Assembly: GCA_023375675.1 (NCBI GenBank) | Contig: JALQBC010000009.1 | Location: forward strand, 558,001 to 622,000 | Reading direction: 5' to 3' | Source of the DNA: Cytospora piceicola | Taxonomy: Eukaryota; Ascomycota; Sordariomycetes; Diaporthales; Cytosporaceae | Length of the DNA stretch: 64,000 nucleotides | Part shown: positions 46,281-56,623 of the stretch, one piece after another | Layout: each line of letters opens with the position of its first letter | How positions within the stretch are numbered: position 1 is the stretch's first letter | Translations under genes and position numbers: made by a program | Notes under the pieces: model-generated | Told to the model about the DNA's origin: nothing | What the model saw: only the letters and a program-made list of their open reading frames with translations | The model's database searches: none

Positions 46281-47078
46281 ACCTTCCCTAGTTAGGTCTG
46301 ACTGGCAGGCAAAGTGGAAATGATCTGGGCTGCGCTCGCTGGATGGGCATATTATCCAAAGGCGTGCTTCGTTACGTTCTTGATGTATTATTGTATGATT
46401 CTCCTCCCCATGGTTATGCATTCTCGAATTACCGCCAAAAGCTTCCACGTTGAGCATTGATGAACGGTACCAGCTGGAGGGGGAAGTCTTGTGTTTACAG
46501 ACCGGCAGATTCGACGGATTGCAGAGGTCTTGCGCAGCCCGATTCTCAAATACCAGTTGTGGCAGCATTGGACGTTCCTCCCCTTATCTTTGTTGAACTA
46601 ACTCTGCAGTGGCACGGCGCAACTTGTTTGAGAGGCCACTACGTGCATGACGCGTCTGCACAACCTCATACTGTGTTGACCATGGAAAGATATGTCCGTC
46701 CGCCTTATCTCATTATGTTTGTCCAGGTCCCAATTACGGCCAAGCATCCTGGTCTCGCGTGTTATCACCGGGCTACCTTACCGGGTGGAAAGCTAAAGTA
46801 CTCATCAGCCTAGGCTTTGGCAAGAACCCCGGGACGGGACGATCGTGTGGGATAATCACGCTTCGAAGTAACGGCAGCCCTTAGCAAGTTACTCTATGAC
46901 CACTCCTCGAAGGTGGCTTGACACATGCAGCGACAGCAACGCTGCCCACCGTTACGGAATAGCAGCCGAAGCTATCGATGCAGAGCGACAAGCTTGGCGG
47001 ACCCTGGGTCCCCGACTGGCCGACGTCTGTGACCCAACGGGCAAGACGGCAGCATTTTATTACTGTACCCTTTTTTTC

Positions 47079-47101
47079 CTCCTCCTCCTCCTCCTCCTCC
47101 T
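47079..47101. repeat. CCT trinucleotide run
   Basis: About eight CCT units follow a run of T residues. Intergenic microsatellite. Confidence 0.85.
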
Positions 47102-47783
47102 TCGTCCGAAGACCTTTTCCGTATCCTGCATTATTGCAGGAAGATTGGACGGGCAAGGGAAGTCGAAGAAATTGCACCAGTAACAATGAAGCATGGCCAT
47201 GTTTCTGATCATCACTTCCACTTTCACAGCGGAGTGATTTCCGAGACTTAGGACAGGGAACGAGATGGATCGCGCGGGTTGGACAAGCCACGCCGAGAGT
47301 GCCCAGACAGCCAGGTGGTGAAAGGGTGGACGTGTGTGTGTCTCTCTCTCTCTCATTTGTCGCCCACCTTGATCCGCTAACCGACCCCCGGCCATGGGCT
47401 GGGAGGGCAAGGGGCGTGGGAGAATCCAACCCCAATTTCTCCAGCTGCAGTGGCCTTGGGAAACCTACTGCTGTTGTCATTAATCTGCAGCGCTGTCATC
47501 CATCGCTGGCTTTAGCCCAGCACTAGCAATAAGAAGGGCATCATAAAGCCTAGCGGCTATGCAGCTAGGCAGCTAGTCTCCGTGTTTCACCATTTCCAGT
47601 CGAGCTTCACACACACCTCGGTTCCCCGGATTCTCGCGCCGCTCTTATGGTGGCCGGGGGAGGCCTAACGTCTTTTGACGACATGCCGTGTTGCCTGTTC
47701 ACTAGACGTTGTATGCGGACGCATCTCGATGGAATTCTTGAGGTATCAAAAAGAATCCTCACCCTCGCCGACGGCAATGGTGG

Positions 47784-47830
47784 TCACAGTCACAATCACA
47801 ATCCCAATCACAATCCCAGTCACAATCACA
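47784..47830. repeat. Imperfect CACAATC/CCAATC short tandem repeat
   Basis: Several copies of a six-base CACAAT/CCCAAT unit in tandem. They give a His/Asn repeat in one open frame that I do not believe is a gene. Confidence 0.8.
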
Positions 47831-50360
47831 TCGTGACGGCAGCAAAGCAGTTGCACAAGCTTTTGGCCACGGTATCTGCAGATAGGTTTGGAGGCCGTGA
47901 CTGGAGCAACTCCACCCTCCATTTCCAAGCCACTTCATACCTCCAGGATGGAGTGTAGTACGAGCCGCGACGGCTCGTAGCCGTTGGCATTACTGTTGCC
48001 AGATGGCAGATGGCAGATGCAATACTACTGTCATTTTTGACAACGATCTCTCACTTCTGAACGTGGCTCGGGAATCTGAGCCCTTCAGCACACGAGATCG
48101 GTCTCTGATATCACTTTCATGGTATCTATCGTATAATGGCATATTCTCTTCACCCCGAGAGGGACCTCGATGGTATCGCTGGCAGTTGACTCTACTGGAC
48201 CTCTTACGGGGCTCACCATGCACGGCATGTGCATTCTTTATATTCATCGCACTCGGCGAGATGAGCGGTCCTGATCCTGGGGATACAGACTACCGTTTTC
48301 TTGCCCAGAGCGACAAGACGTCAGGGCCTTCCATCCAGCTTGCTGATGACGGCGCGATGCAACCACTACAAACAATAAACAGTCGATGCCACCTGCAAGC
48401 CACTGGTGACGTCCTCTGGACACCCGCCTTGGGTTGGCATGTGGTATTGCCTCGAGGCGAAGGCCTATTAGGCCTGTGGATGGAACCCCAAGGCATCAAT
48501 AGCCGCGGTGTGCATCCTCAAAGTCGGCCATTGGCTTCCTGCTCCTCTCGGCAGAATTCGAGTGCACTTGCGCATTATTAACCAGGTAAGTTGGATTGCA
48601 TGATGAATCAGATTACTTCTTCCTCAACATCAACATGAATTGTCGAAGTAGCTACCCTCCTCAACTTACACCGAGAGACCAACTAGGGCTGCGCAAGACA
48701 CTTAGCACTGAACAGTCTCGCCTGCATCTGTTCATTGGACTACCGTTTTATCTCGAGCTCTGTGTGCCAGAGCAAAGATTGTCAATCTCCGCGCAATACC
48801 TCGTTTCTTCCAAATAGTCTCCTCAAGCGAGACGAGCTAAAGCCTCAAATCACGAATGTGGGATTTTTGGGTTCCATAGCCTCGCCTTTTCGTCTACATT
48901 GAGTCTAGGATATTCTCCAAGAAGAGTTGATCAATCCGCGATCTATCTCAATGCTTTGTGGTGTGTGAAGCCACTACGTACATTTGCATTATCCCTCCGG
49001 CGAAGGCACCGTTGCCACGCCGTTAAAGGTTTCCTTTCCCCTGCATTCTTTTGCCTAGTGGATTGGAGGCCGGCCGGTTTGGGGTACAAGTCCGGATGAT
49101 CAGGAACGCTGACGCAACCCTCGACTTTGACTTGACAGGTTACGCAGCAGGAAGGCTTTTCTTTCACCATCACGGCTTTGACAGGTCAACACCATGGTCA
49201 AGTACTGTTGGGTTAAGTTTGCGTTCCACAGCACCATGTATCAGAAGGGCTTGCATCCCATGGTGTTACTCCCTTGCGAACCAAGAACGCCTCCATCTTC
49301 TCAATTGGAGCAGCATTGTCGTCAGATGGTCCTATCCGGGTTCTTGACTGGCAAGCGTGTCTGATAATGCACCCAGCCCATGTGAAAACCATGTCGATGC
49401 CGTGCATGCAATGCATGCAAACTGCATTTATGTACGTAGCAAACCTAGTAAGTACCCATGCTACATATACCCTTGCTCGCAGTGGAGAAAGACCGATGCA
49501 AGTCGTTAAACCAGCGCACTTACTGCCATAAAGGGAGTCCTAGGTAACGCACCCATGGGGCAGTCCCATAACTAGTATGAGACCAGTGTCTGCCCATGTA
49601 TAGAAGGGACCGGCCTTTGGGTCCGCAGCTTGACGTTCCGTGTACAGAGCGATAAGCTGTCGAGAGGTGACTGGCAGGACGGAGTCTCGTCTAATTCAGA
49701 TGCAGGACATGCTCGCGAATTATCCGACTCGGTTTCTACCCGATTACCCCCGTTCGTGTCTGCGGATTAAGGGCCCAATCTCGCCATGGTCCTACTACTC
49801 CAGCTTTAAGGCTATACTTCTTTTTGCCCCCGTCCTAAACCAACTCCAGTTTGATATCGTCCCGTCCTGATCCTGCTTCTCGCCCCTGTCGGCTATCTCT
49901 GAGTGACACATCAGAGGATGTCAATCTTGGTCCGAATCATACCCTTCTAGGGACAGAGGTGGCTGGCCGGGACGGTATTCCTGGGGCCAGTGTCCGCAAT
50001 CAGACTATCTGGTACCCTCGTCTGGCTATCGGTATCATTGACCTGGCCCAACCCTGCCCGGTATGAAGGAGAGATAAATGGCCTTCCTCCTTCGTCTGTG
50101 AACTCGGTTGTAGTTCTCCCTCCCACTCCTCGCCCTCTATCCTTCTTCCAAGACCCCACACTGATATCGGGAGAGCTACTGTGAACTTCCTGAATTAGCA
50201 TCACCTCCATACATAGACGGCCCTTGTTCACTCACACCTAGAGCCAGGGGAGACCTGTCCCCCACGAGTTGGTCCCTCCTCTCGGGTCAGCTTCCCTTCT
50301 ACCGACCAATACAGACACTTGGACACCTTCCCATCCCGCACACATCCCACCCCATTGAAG

Positions 50361-51945
50361 ATGGCGCCTTCTGCCATGGTTGAGCATCAGATGGAACCAA
50401 TGCAGACCCCCGCGTACACGGTATCCTCCAAGATCAGTGCATCTGTCTTACATGGGCCAAGGGACCTGCGATTGGTGAGTTGCCGCCGTTTATATGACTG
50501 GCTGTTACGTTGGATCTTACTGTTACACAAGATCTTGGTCCACTGCCGGCCCTACAGTCCATACAGCACGGTTTACTCACCTGCTACTTTGGGAAAAGGG
50601 CGGGCGGAACGGCGCTGACAGCAGAGCCGCATGAGACTGGGGATTCCTTGTCAAATACATAAAGGCTGACAAGGAGACATGTAGGAGCGGAGAACCATAG
50701 AAGAACCAGCAGCCGGAGAACTCCAGATTGCTATTCGCTCCACTGGTATATGTGGGTCTGATGTGTCTTATTACAAGAAGTTTGCGAATGGCGATCTTTG
50801 CGCCTGCCAGCCACTGTCCCTCGGCCACGAGTCGTCAGGGGTAGTGGTCGCCATTGGCTCTCAGGTGGGCGGATTCGCTATTGGTGACCGCGTAACACTG
50901 GAAGTCGGAATCCCGTGCGGGCAGTGTGGCATATGCAGGAAAGGCCGGTACAACCTTTGCAAGAAGATGCGGTTCAGGAGCAGCGCGAAGTCTTTTCCTC
51001 ATTTCCAGGGGACCCTCCAGGAGAGGATAAACCACCCGGCTGTCTGGTGCCACAAGTAAGTTACTGCGTATCATGCGACGAGAGAAGGCCACTTGCTGAA
51101 CTCATCGCTGCAGACTCCCCGAACATGTGTCCTTCGACGCGGCTGCTCTCCTAGAGCCACTTTCCGTCGCGATCCACGCCGTCAACCGCGCGCGCCCGGA
51201 GCCGGGCTCCACGGCCCTGGTCCTCGGAGCCGGCACCGTCGGCCTCCTGACCGCGGCCATGGCCAGGCAGTCGGGCTGCACGGCGGTCACCGTCTGCGAC
51301 GTGGACCAGGGCCGCGTCGACTACGCCCTGGCCCGCGGCTTCGCCACGCACGGCTACGTCGTGCCGCGGCCGCTGCACACCTCGTCGAGCAGCTCGTCCA
51401 TGGACGGGCTGTGGACGCCCGGCGCGGACGGCGCGGACGGCGCGGTGACGCCCGCGAGCAGCGTCTTCTCCGTGCTCGACAGCAAGCTCGAGGGCGCGAG
51501 GGCGACGGCCCAGGACATCCTGGCCGTGCTCAGGGGCCCGCACGCGGGCGCGGTGGCGGACGAGGACGAGGACGACGGCTTCGACGTCACCTTCGAGTGC
51601 ACGGGCAAGGAGGTCTGCATGCACACGTCCCTCTACGCGACCAGGCCGGGCGGCAAGGTGATCATGGTGGGCATGGGCACCCCGGTGCAGACCCTGCCCC
51701 TGTCCGTCGCGCACCTGCGAGAGGTGGACATCCTGGGCATCTTCCGCTACGCGAACACCTACCCCACAGGCATCCGGTTGCTCTGCGCCCAGAAGAGGGG
51801 CGGGGCCTTTGGCCTGCCGAGTCTCGATGACATGGTCACTCACCGCTTCAAGGGCCTGCACAATGCGAAGCAGGCCTTCGAGCTGGCGGGACGGACAGTG
51901 GATGATGAGGGGAGATTGGTGCTGAAAGTTGTAATCGAGGCGTAA
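50361..51945 (+). CDS. Zinc-dependent polyol (sorbitol/xylitol-type) dehydrogenase
   Basis: Medium-chain dehydrogenase that probably oxidises a sugar alcohol (L-arabinitol, xylitol or sorbitol) with NAD+ in the cytosol. Exons 50361-50474, 50685-51055 and 51114-51945 give 438 aa. Intron 1 (210 bp) is long for this window. Catalytic zinc ligands are visible: Cys in TGICGSDVSYY, His-Glu in LSLGHESSG, and Glu in ALLEPLSVA. The structural zinc Cys quartet is in CGQCGICRKGRYNLC. The Rossmann motif is VLGAGTVGLL, followed by an Asp (CDVDQ) that favours NAD. The family is usually 350-385 aa. The excess is an insertion after GYVVPRPLH, Ser/Gly/Asp-rich and ending in an acidic DEDEDD run. Exon 3 is far richer in G and C than its surroundings. 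LadA/XdhA-type identity cannot be separated by eye. Confidence 0.92.
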
Positions 51946-52823
51946 GGGATTCGGCAGTCTCCTCTCGGGTTGGTGTTTTATTTTGTTTTATTTCCTTTTT
52001 CGTTGTGTCTCGCTTGTCCCCTGGCTGCTTATTCATATATCCCTGGGGCTTCTTCAACCATGGAAAGCTTTTGATACCGTTTCGCAGATGACTAGACTGT
52101 GTTATCTTTGTTAGATATTCCAAACGATTTAATGACCATTGACAACGAATGTCTTCCTGAAAGCTCAAGCCCGGGAGAAGCTACCAGGTGAACATGAGGA
52201 ACTGTCGGAATAGACAGAGACTTCGGTTGTTGTGCTTGGAAACCGCAACCATACTAAGTACCTAGGTAGTCTAGCGGGGGCAAGTCACTCTCAGCATTCG
52301 ATTAAAAAAAAAAGGGGGGGGGGCATTTTCAACTTACATGTGACGCCGAAGTGTCTTGAGCTTGCTATTGCTTACGGCACCTAGGAACACATCAGAAATA
52401 GGCCCACCGAGTTGAATAATCCATGTGTCATTGTCAAGTCATCGAAATGGTGGGCTATCTACTCCAACATAAAAAATTAACCCATCCATGTGGCAAAAGG
52501 CATTGCCGTAAAACGTTTCCATAACTGCCAGCCATGAGAGCAAGACTATCGGTGTGGGAAGTACCACCCGTCCCCTAATCTGTTCTCTTCGGCCAGCTTG
52601 AGCTGTCAAATCAGCTCCTCCAATCTCTCCTTTCCGCAAAGTGTTGTACATGAAATGGTCTATTTCGTATGACCGTGGTATGACCATTCCCCTTTTCCTG
52701 GGTCCGAAAACGCCGTGCCGTGCCATGATTGTCGTAAATGCCTTGATGCTTGGTTGGAAACCATCTCCAACGCCTGCCCTGATCTTTAAGAGGACGAATG
52801 TAACGGGGCTGAAAGAAGCATCT
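51946..52823. other. Convergent intergenic region, polyol dehydrogenase / csn6
   Basis: About 880 bp between facing stop codons. It contains a TACCTAGGTA copy at 52257-52269 and a homopolymer pair (A-run then G-run) near 52303-52322. The frame 52439-52726 has no family feature. Confidence 0.55.
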
Positions 52824-54046
52824 TCACATCAGATCCCCAACTGAGGTCAGGGAACCGGGGTGGTTGGGCTGACCATAAGCAGCGAGATGCTGTTGCTTAG
52901 CGTTCTTTGCCGACTCGATGATGCTGAATTTCTTGCCGATTCCTTGTGTGTCCGAGACGCGGTTCAATAGCTCATTGAGAAGCTCGATGGTGTTGACATC
53001 ATTCTCCTCGCTCAAAAGCTCCTTCTTGAATGCTTCGGCATCGGACGGCTCAACCAGAGCAAGGCGGTGCACAAGAGCCTGGACCATCCGCAGAATAGTT
53101 TGAGAAGGTTCTGAGTAGTCGCCGTTGGCTACCTCGGAGTTGACTTCCTCAATGTAAGGAGGAGGCAGTTTCTGTAAATACTTGGTGATGAGGTCGATTC
53201 GGGCCTTGAGCATCTTGATTGCGTTGGCTTTGGTGGTCAGGGCTGCGATCATCTCCTCGTCCTCCTTCGCCAAAGCCGCAGTTTCGGGGTCGGCCTGCTC
53301 TTCCTGATTGGCGACCTTCTTGCCCTTTCCTTTGTCTTTGCCCTTGACCTCAATCTCCTGCAATTTCTCCTGTACTTGTGCAGACGCGGCGTTGGCAGCT
53401 CCTCCAGCAACCGAACTCATGCTGATCATCTCCGCCTCGCCCGTCTCCACGATGTAGGGAAGCTCTCGGAACTTGAGCTTCATCTGCGCGTCACCATCTT
53501 TCATCTCCTTATCCTCGCCATCGGGCTGTGCGTCCTTGGTCGCATCGTCAACTTCGTATGTAGTCTCGTACAGTGTAATAGGCAGCTTGCCGCCGACAGA
53601 ATCCTCATCGATCTCGTCAGGGTGAAGACCGAGGAGGATAGCAGATTCGTTATGAGAAAGGATTTGGTTGTGAATAGGAAGAACGTTGTTGCCGGGACCA
53701 CTTCGAGGAAGCAAAGTGAACCAGCCCACCAGATCAAGGCTTCGGTCCTTGTGGACAATTCTCACTGTGATGTCAGGTTAGCGGGGTCAACCGTACCACC
53801 TGACGACGCGCTCAGGATGGACTCACTCTGCTCTAGACGCGTCTCGAACCACACCGGTTCCAAGGTGACTTCTTCTCCGTTGGTGAGGGTTTGCGCCTCA
53901 TAAGCAAATTCAATGCTGATCTCGCGCCCGTTCTGCTGGCCGAACAGCGCACCAACAATAGGGCCCGTTAGCTGCCGCAAGGTATGTCTGACGACATAAT
54001 CCGAGATGGCGATCAGCGGCAGCGGATGGAGTATGACGGACCCCAT
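52824..54046 (-). CDS. csn6: COP9 signalosome subunit 6 (CSN6/CsnF)
   Basis: MPN-domain subunit of the COP9 signalosome, which removes Nedd8 from cullins. CSN6 pairs with the catalytic CSN5 and is itself inactive. Exons 54046-53827 and 53764-52824 (intron 53765-53826, 62 bp) give 386 aa. MPN signature: ILHPLPLIAISDYVVRH, then GALFGQQNGREISIEFAYE. At the JAMM position the sequence reads LVGWFTLLPRSGPGNNVLP, lacking the HxH zinc ligands, as expected of CSN6. The C-terminal half is helical (CSN6/Rpn11-type), interrupted by an unusual Lys/Gly/Glu-rich insertion (KGKDKGKGKKVANQEEQ). eIF3f and Rpn8 are related families, but the order and length fit CSN6 better. The start codon lies 18 bp after the stop of the polyQ frame, and the spacer resembles an intron 3' end. 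Confidence 0.9.
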
Positions 54047-54064
54047 CTTGAAATGACCTGCTAG

Positions 54065-54564
54065 TCAATCGGTGCGATGCCGGTTGTTGCGGGTACGGTT
54101 GTTGACGATGTTGCTTCGGCGACGGGAAGAGCGTGACGGGATGGGAGGAAGGGGTGGAAGGGGTCCAGTAGGAGGAGGGTGTGGCGGGGGGCCGAATGCC
54201 GTCGTTATAATCGTCGCGCCGGGGGGCCAAACAGGGATGTAAGGCGGCTGAGACTGAGAATCCTGGGGAGCTTCGGAAACTTGGGAAGCTTGGGGAGCTT
54301 GGGGAGCCTCGGTAACCGGGACAGCCTGGGAGGCTTGGGGGGCCTGGGCAGCCTGTGGGGCCTGGTGAGGGGCCTGAGGGACCTGAAGGGTAGCTTGAGC
54401 AGCTTGAGAAGCCTGGGAAACACTGGAAACTGGGGTAAGTCCAGAAGAAGCAGGCAACTCAGGGCTGGGTGGGTTGCTGCTGTATTCCTCGTCAGTTACC
54501 TCGTGAATGGGTATAGGTACAAGCTGCCACTGCTGCAGAGGTTGCTGGGCTTGCTGATCAGCAG

Positions 54565-54611
<47 letters not shown>

Positions 54612-54754
54612 TCTTGCTCAGGCTGAGGTTGCTGCTGGAGAGGCTGCTCTCGAGGCTGTTGCTGGCCTGTGTCAGCGTTAGTGTCAGTGTCAGTGGCATT
54701 GTCAGTGCCACAGCCACAGCAAGGAAGTAGCTTGAGCAGTTGTTTGGGGGCCAT
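54065..54754 (-). CDS. Polyglutamine, Ala/Gln/Pro-repeat low-complexity protein
   Basis: No recognised domain. The 229-aa uninterrupted frame starts MAPKQLLKLLPCCGCGT; the CC-C cluster could be lipidated. It then has a Q-rich block with about 15 consecutive Gln (encoded mainly by CAG) and a middle of AQAPQAS/QAPQAP-like repeats. It ends with a Pro-rich and then Arg/Asn-rich segment (PSRSSRRRSNIVNN). The stop lies only 18 bp before the csn6 start on the same strand. The bases between (GATTGAC...TAGCAG) look like a branch site and acceptor. This may be a separate gene, an upstream ORF in the csn6 leader, or an N-terminal extension of CSN6 through splicing. Its length without stops supports translation, but repeats inflate open frames, so I hold this loosely. 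Confidence 0.45.
54566..54610. repeat. CAG/CTG trinucleotide repeat
   Basis: About 13 consecutive GCT units (CAG on the coding strand) flanked by interrupted units, encoding polyglutamine in the frame at 54065-54754. Likely length-polymorphic. Confidence 0.92.
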
Positions 54755-56623
54755 GATGTGAGCCGTGCGTTACGCTAAGCTGTTTTGGTGCTGAGGTCGT
54801 TACGCTAAGCTGTTTTGGTGCTGAGGTGGAGGTGGTGAGGCGCTGCGCTAAGCTTTTTTCGGTGTTGTGGTGGGAAGAAGGTGGATTGGGGTCGTGTGCT
54901 TTATTGAACCCCACGTTTAAGTAGTGAGAAATGAGAATCGGCAGCATGCATCCAGCAAAACGCACTAGAGCGGTGTTAAAACAACAGGCACCCTTCCGGC
55001 CCAAAGCACACTTGGGATGACAACCCCCAACAACGAGTCACACAACCAACAACCAAAACATATTCAACTGTCAACTGTCTCTACACTGTGTAACTGCCCG
55101 GTCTGATCAAGCAAAGGAGCAATATTCAACAGTATGATACATGCCACAGGAAGAAGCATCGATATTTCCTATCAACAGCGTATTCCAAGGCCTTCTGTAG
55201 ACTACCACTAGGGGGAGTAGGTACCTAGGTACCTAGGTACTTATATATGGATGGATATACAGTAGGTAAATATTACCAGTGGAGGCCATAGGACAAGGCC
55301 TACCAATTTGTTCCAAGACCTTGAGAGTTCGGCTGATGGAAGATCAGGACCTCATATCGCACAGAGATTCGCCTATAGCATTCAGTATCGTTGATCGAGC
55401 TGACCTCCACTGGCAAGATTGATCCCTGTGCCCTGTATTTGTCCAGTGCTGTTGACCTCCAGTGCTCCTTTTTTGATCACACCCGCCAAGTTCCGTTTTC
55501 TTCATCTATTACCAGCTACCTACTCAGGTATGTACAGAGTGAGCTCTACCTACCAAGGTAGTGATCCATAGACTTCGTTTACAATGCACATCCAGATATA
55601 ACCTTGGAAGCCCCTAGCAAAGCTACAGGACCAGGGCGAACACCTAGCTTGGGACGTACCTAGTTAGTCGACCCATACCCCGAACATCACACCCACCTTG
55701 TGACTATGTGATATAGTTCATTAGACGACATGATGTTGGATGTGGAGTCAGTCCATATGTAGCTCTTGGCATTGAGTTGTTCTTATAGTTCCTCCAAGCA
55801 TACTTAGACTCCCAACTATGTAAGACAAGCTTATCAACACTTGAGACAATGACAGAAGCATCTCCCACCAAGTCCAACCCATTGAGAGGAATCAGGTTTG
55901 TGCTTTTGGAGATCTCCAATTTTTGTGCAAATTTTGAGTGGTCTCCTATAAAGACATATAGGGCCAGTCCAGCCTACCGCAGGCTAAGACAATGGCATCA
56001 ACGTCTGAGACTCTTTGACAGCGACCCAGCACTTCCTGACCAGTATTGCTGTGGGCGCTTCCTTTTGCTTACTACAACTGCGTGGGGCCCAGGGCATGTT
56101 TCTTCAAAGGCGAATAGATATTCGGGCGACCTGCGTTAGAATGGAACCCGGTGCGAAATTCTGGGGCCTGCTTCAATTCTCTTGCCAGAAATTCAGAAAG
56201 TCGGATCCCAATCCAACCAATTGTAAAGCAATGTTCCCTCCCATTTTTAGCTTTCTTGATAGCATCAATGCCACCTGGAGACAACATAGGGAAATGGATA
56301 CAACTGCATATTAAGTGGGCCTGCCTGCTCTTTATCAATGCAGGTTACAGGACAAGGACACTCGTACAATTGTGAGCCACTTACAACTATTGATATGTGC
56401 TGGATGTCGGGCACCGCTTGAGAAAAGATAAACAAGTTTTTATTGAATTAATGCTGCTGTGAAAACACCTTCAGGAATTTTGCCTCCTGTCTTTCTACTT
56501 CGCAGCTGACTACAGCCCTCTATTACAAAATTATACTTAAGAGCAGACTGTCTTTTGAGGAATCCCCTTCATCCACCCATAGATATCTCCCCAATCTCTA
56601 CTACTCAACCATTCCTCCTCTAC
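54755..56623. other. Divergent intergenic region, partly AT-richer
   Basis: About 1.9 kb. It holds the tandem 30-mers upstream of the polyQ frame and a TACCTAGGTA array at 55219-55241. The block at about 55700-56450 is visibly richer in A and T than its surroundings, with short frames on both strands. It could be a decayed repeat element, but no terminal repeats or transposase motif are visible. Confidence 0.45.
54768..54827. repeat. Perfect 30-bp tandem duplication with a decayed third copy
   Basis: The unit beginning CGTTACGCTAAGC occurs at 54768-54797 and again, identical, at 54798-54827. A degenerate third copy with CGCTAAGCTTTTTT follows at about 54840-54871. It lies immediately upstream of the polyQ start codon, so in the promoter or leader. 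Confidence 0.92.

Larger units (their letters stand above)
46281..50360. other. 4-kb intergenic region upstream of the polyol dehydrogenase
   Basis: This is the longest gene-poor stretch in the window. It contains a CCT trinucleotide run (about 47079-47101), a CT-rich run near 47340, an imperfect CACAATC repeat (47784-47830) and several unsupported frames, the longest being 48003-48581 (+) and 46881-47480 (-). None shows a domain, a splice structure or a recognisable start. The last 300 bp before 50361 are C/T-rich on the plus strand, consistent with a promoter and 5' leader. A species-specific short gene or noncoding RNA cannot be excluded. Confidence 0.45.

Noticed and set aside
46881..47480. 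199-residue minus-strand frame
   Set aside because: It includes a poly-Glu/Lys run made by the CCT microsatellite and otherwise reads as random sequence.
48003..48581. 192-residue plus-strand frame starting at a repeated GATGGCA
   Set aside because: No domain, no conserved-looking block and low-quality composition; kept only as part of the gene-poor interval.
51093..51861. Long frames on both strands (Arg/Gly- and Ala/Val/His-rich) overlapping the dehydrogenase
   Set aside because: They are by-products of the very GC-rich exon 3; the zinc-dehydrogenase frame carries all family motifs.
54179..54730. Leu-rich plus-strand frame opposite the polyQ region
   Set aside because: Its poly-Leu is simply the complement of the CAG repeat.
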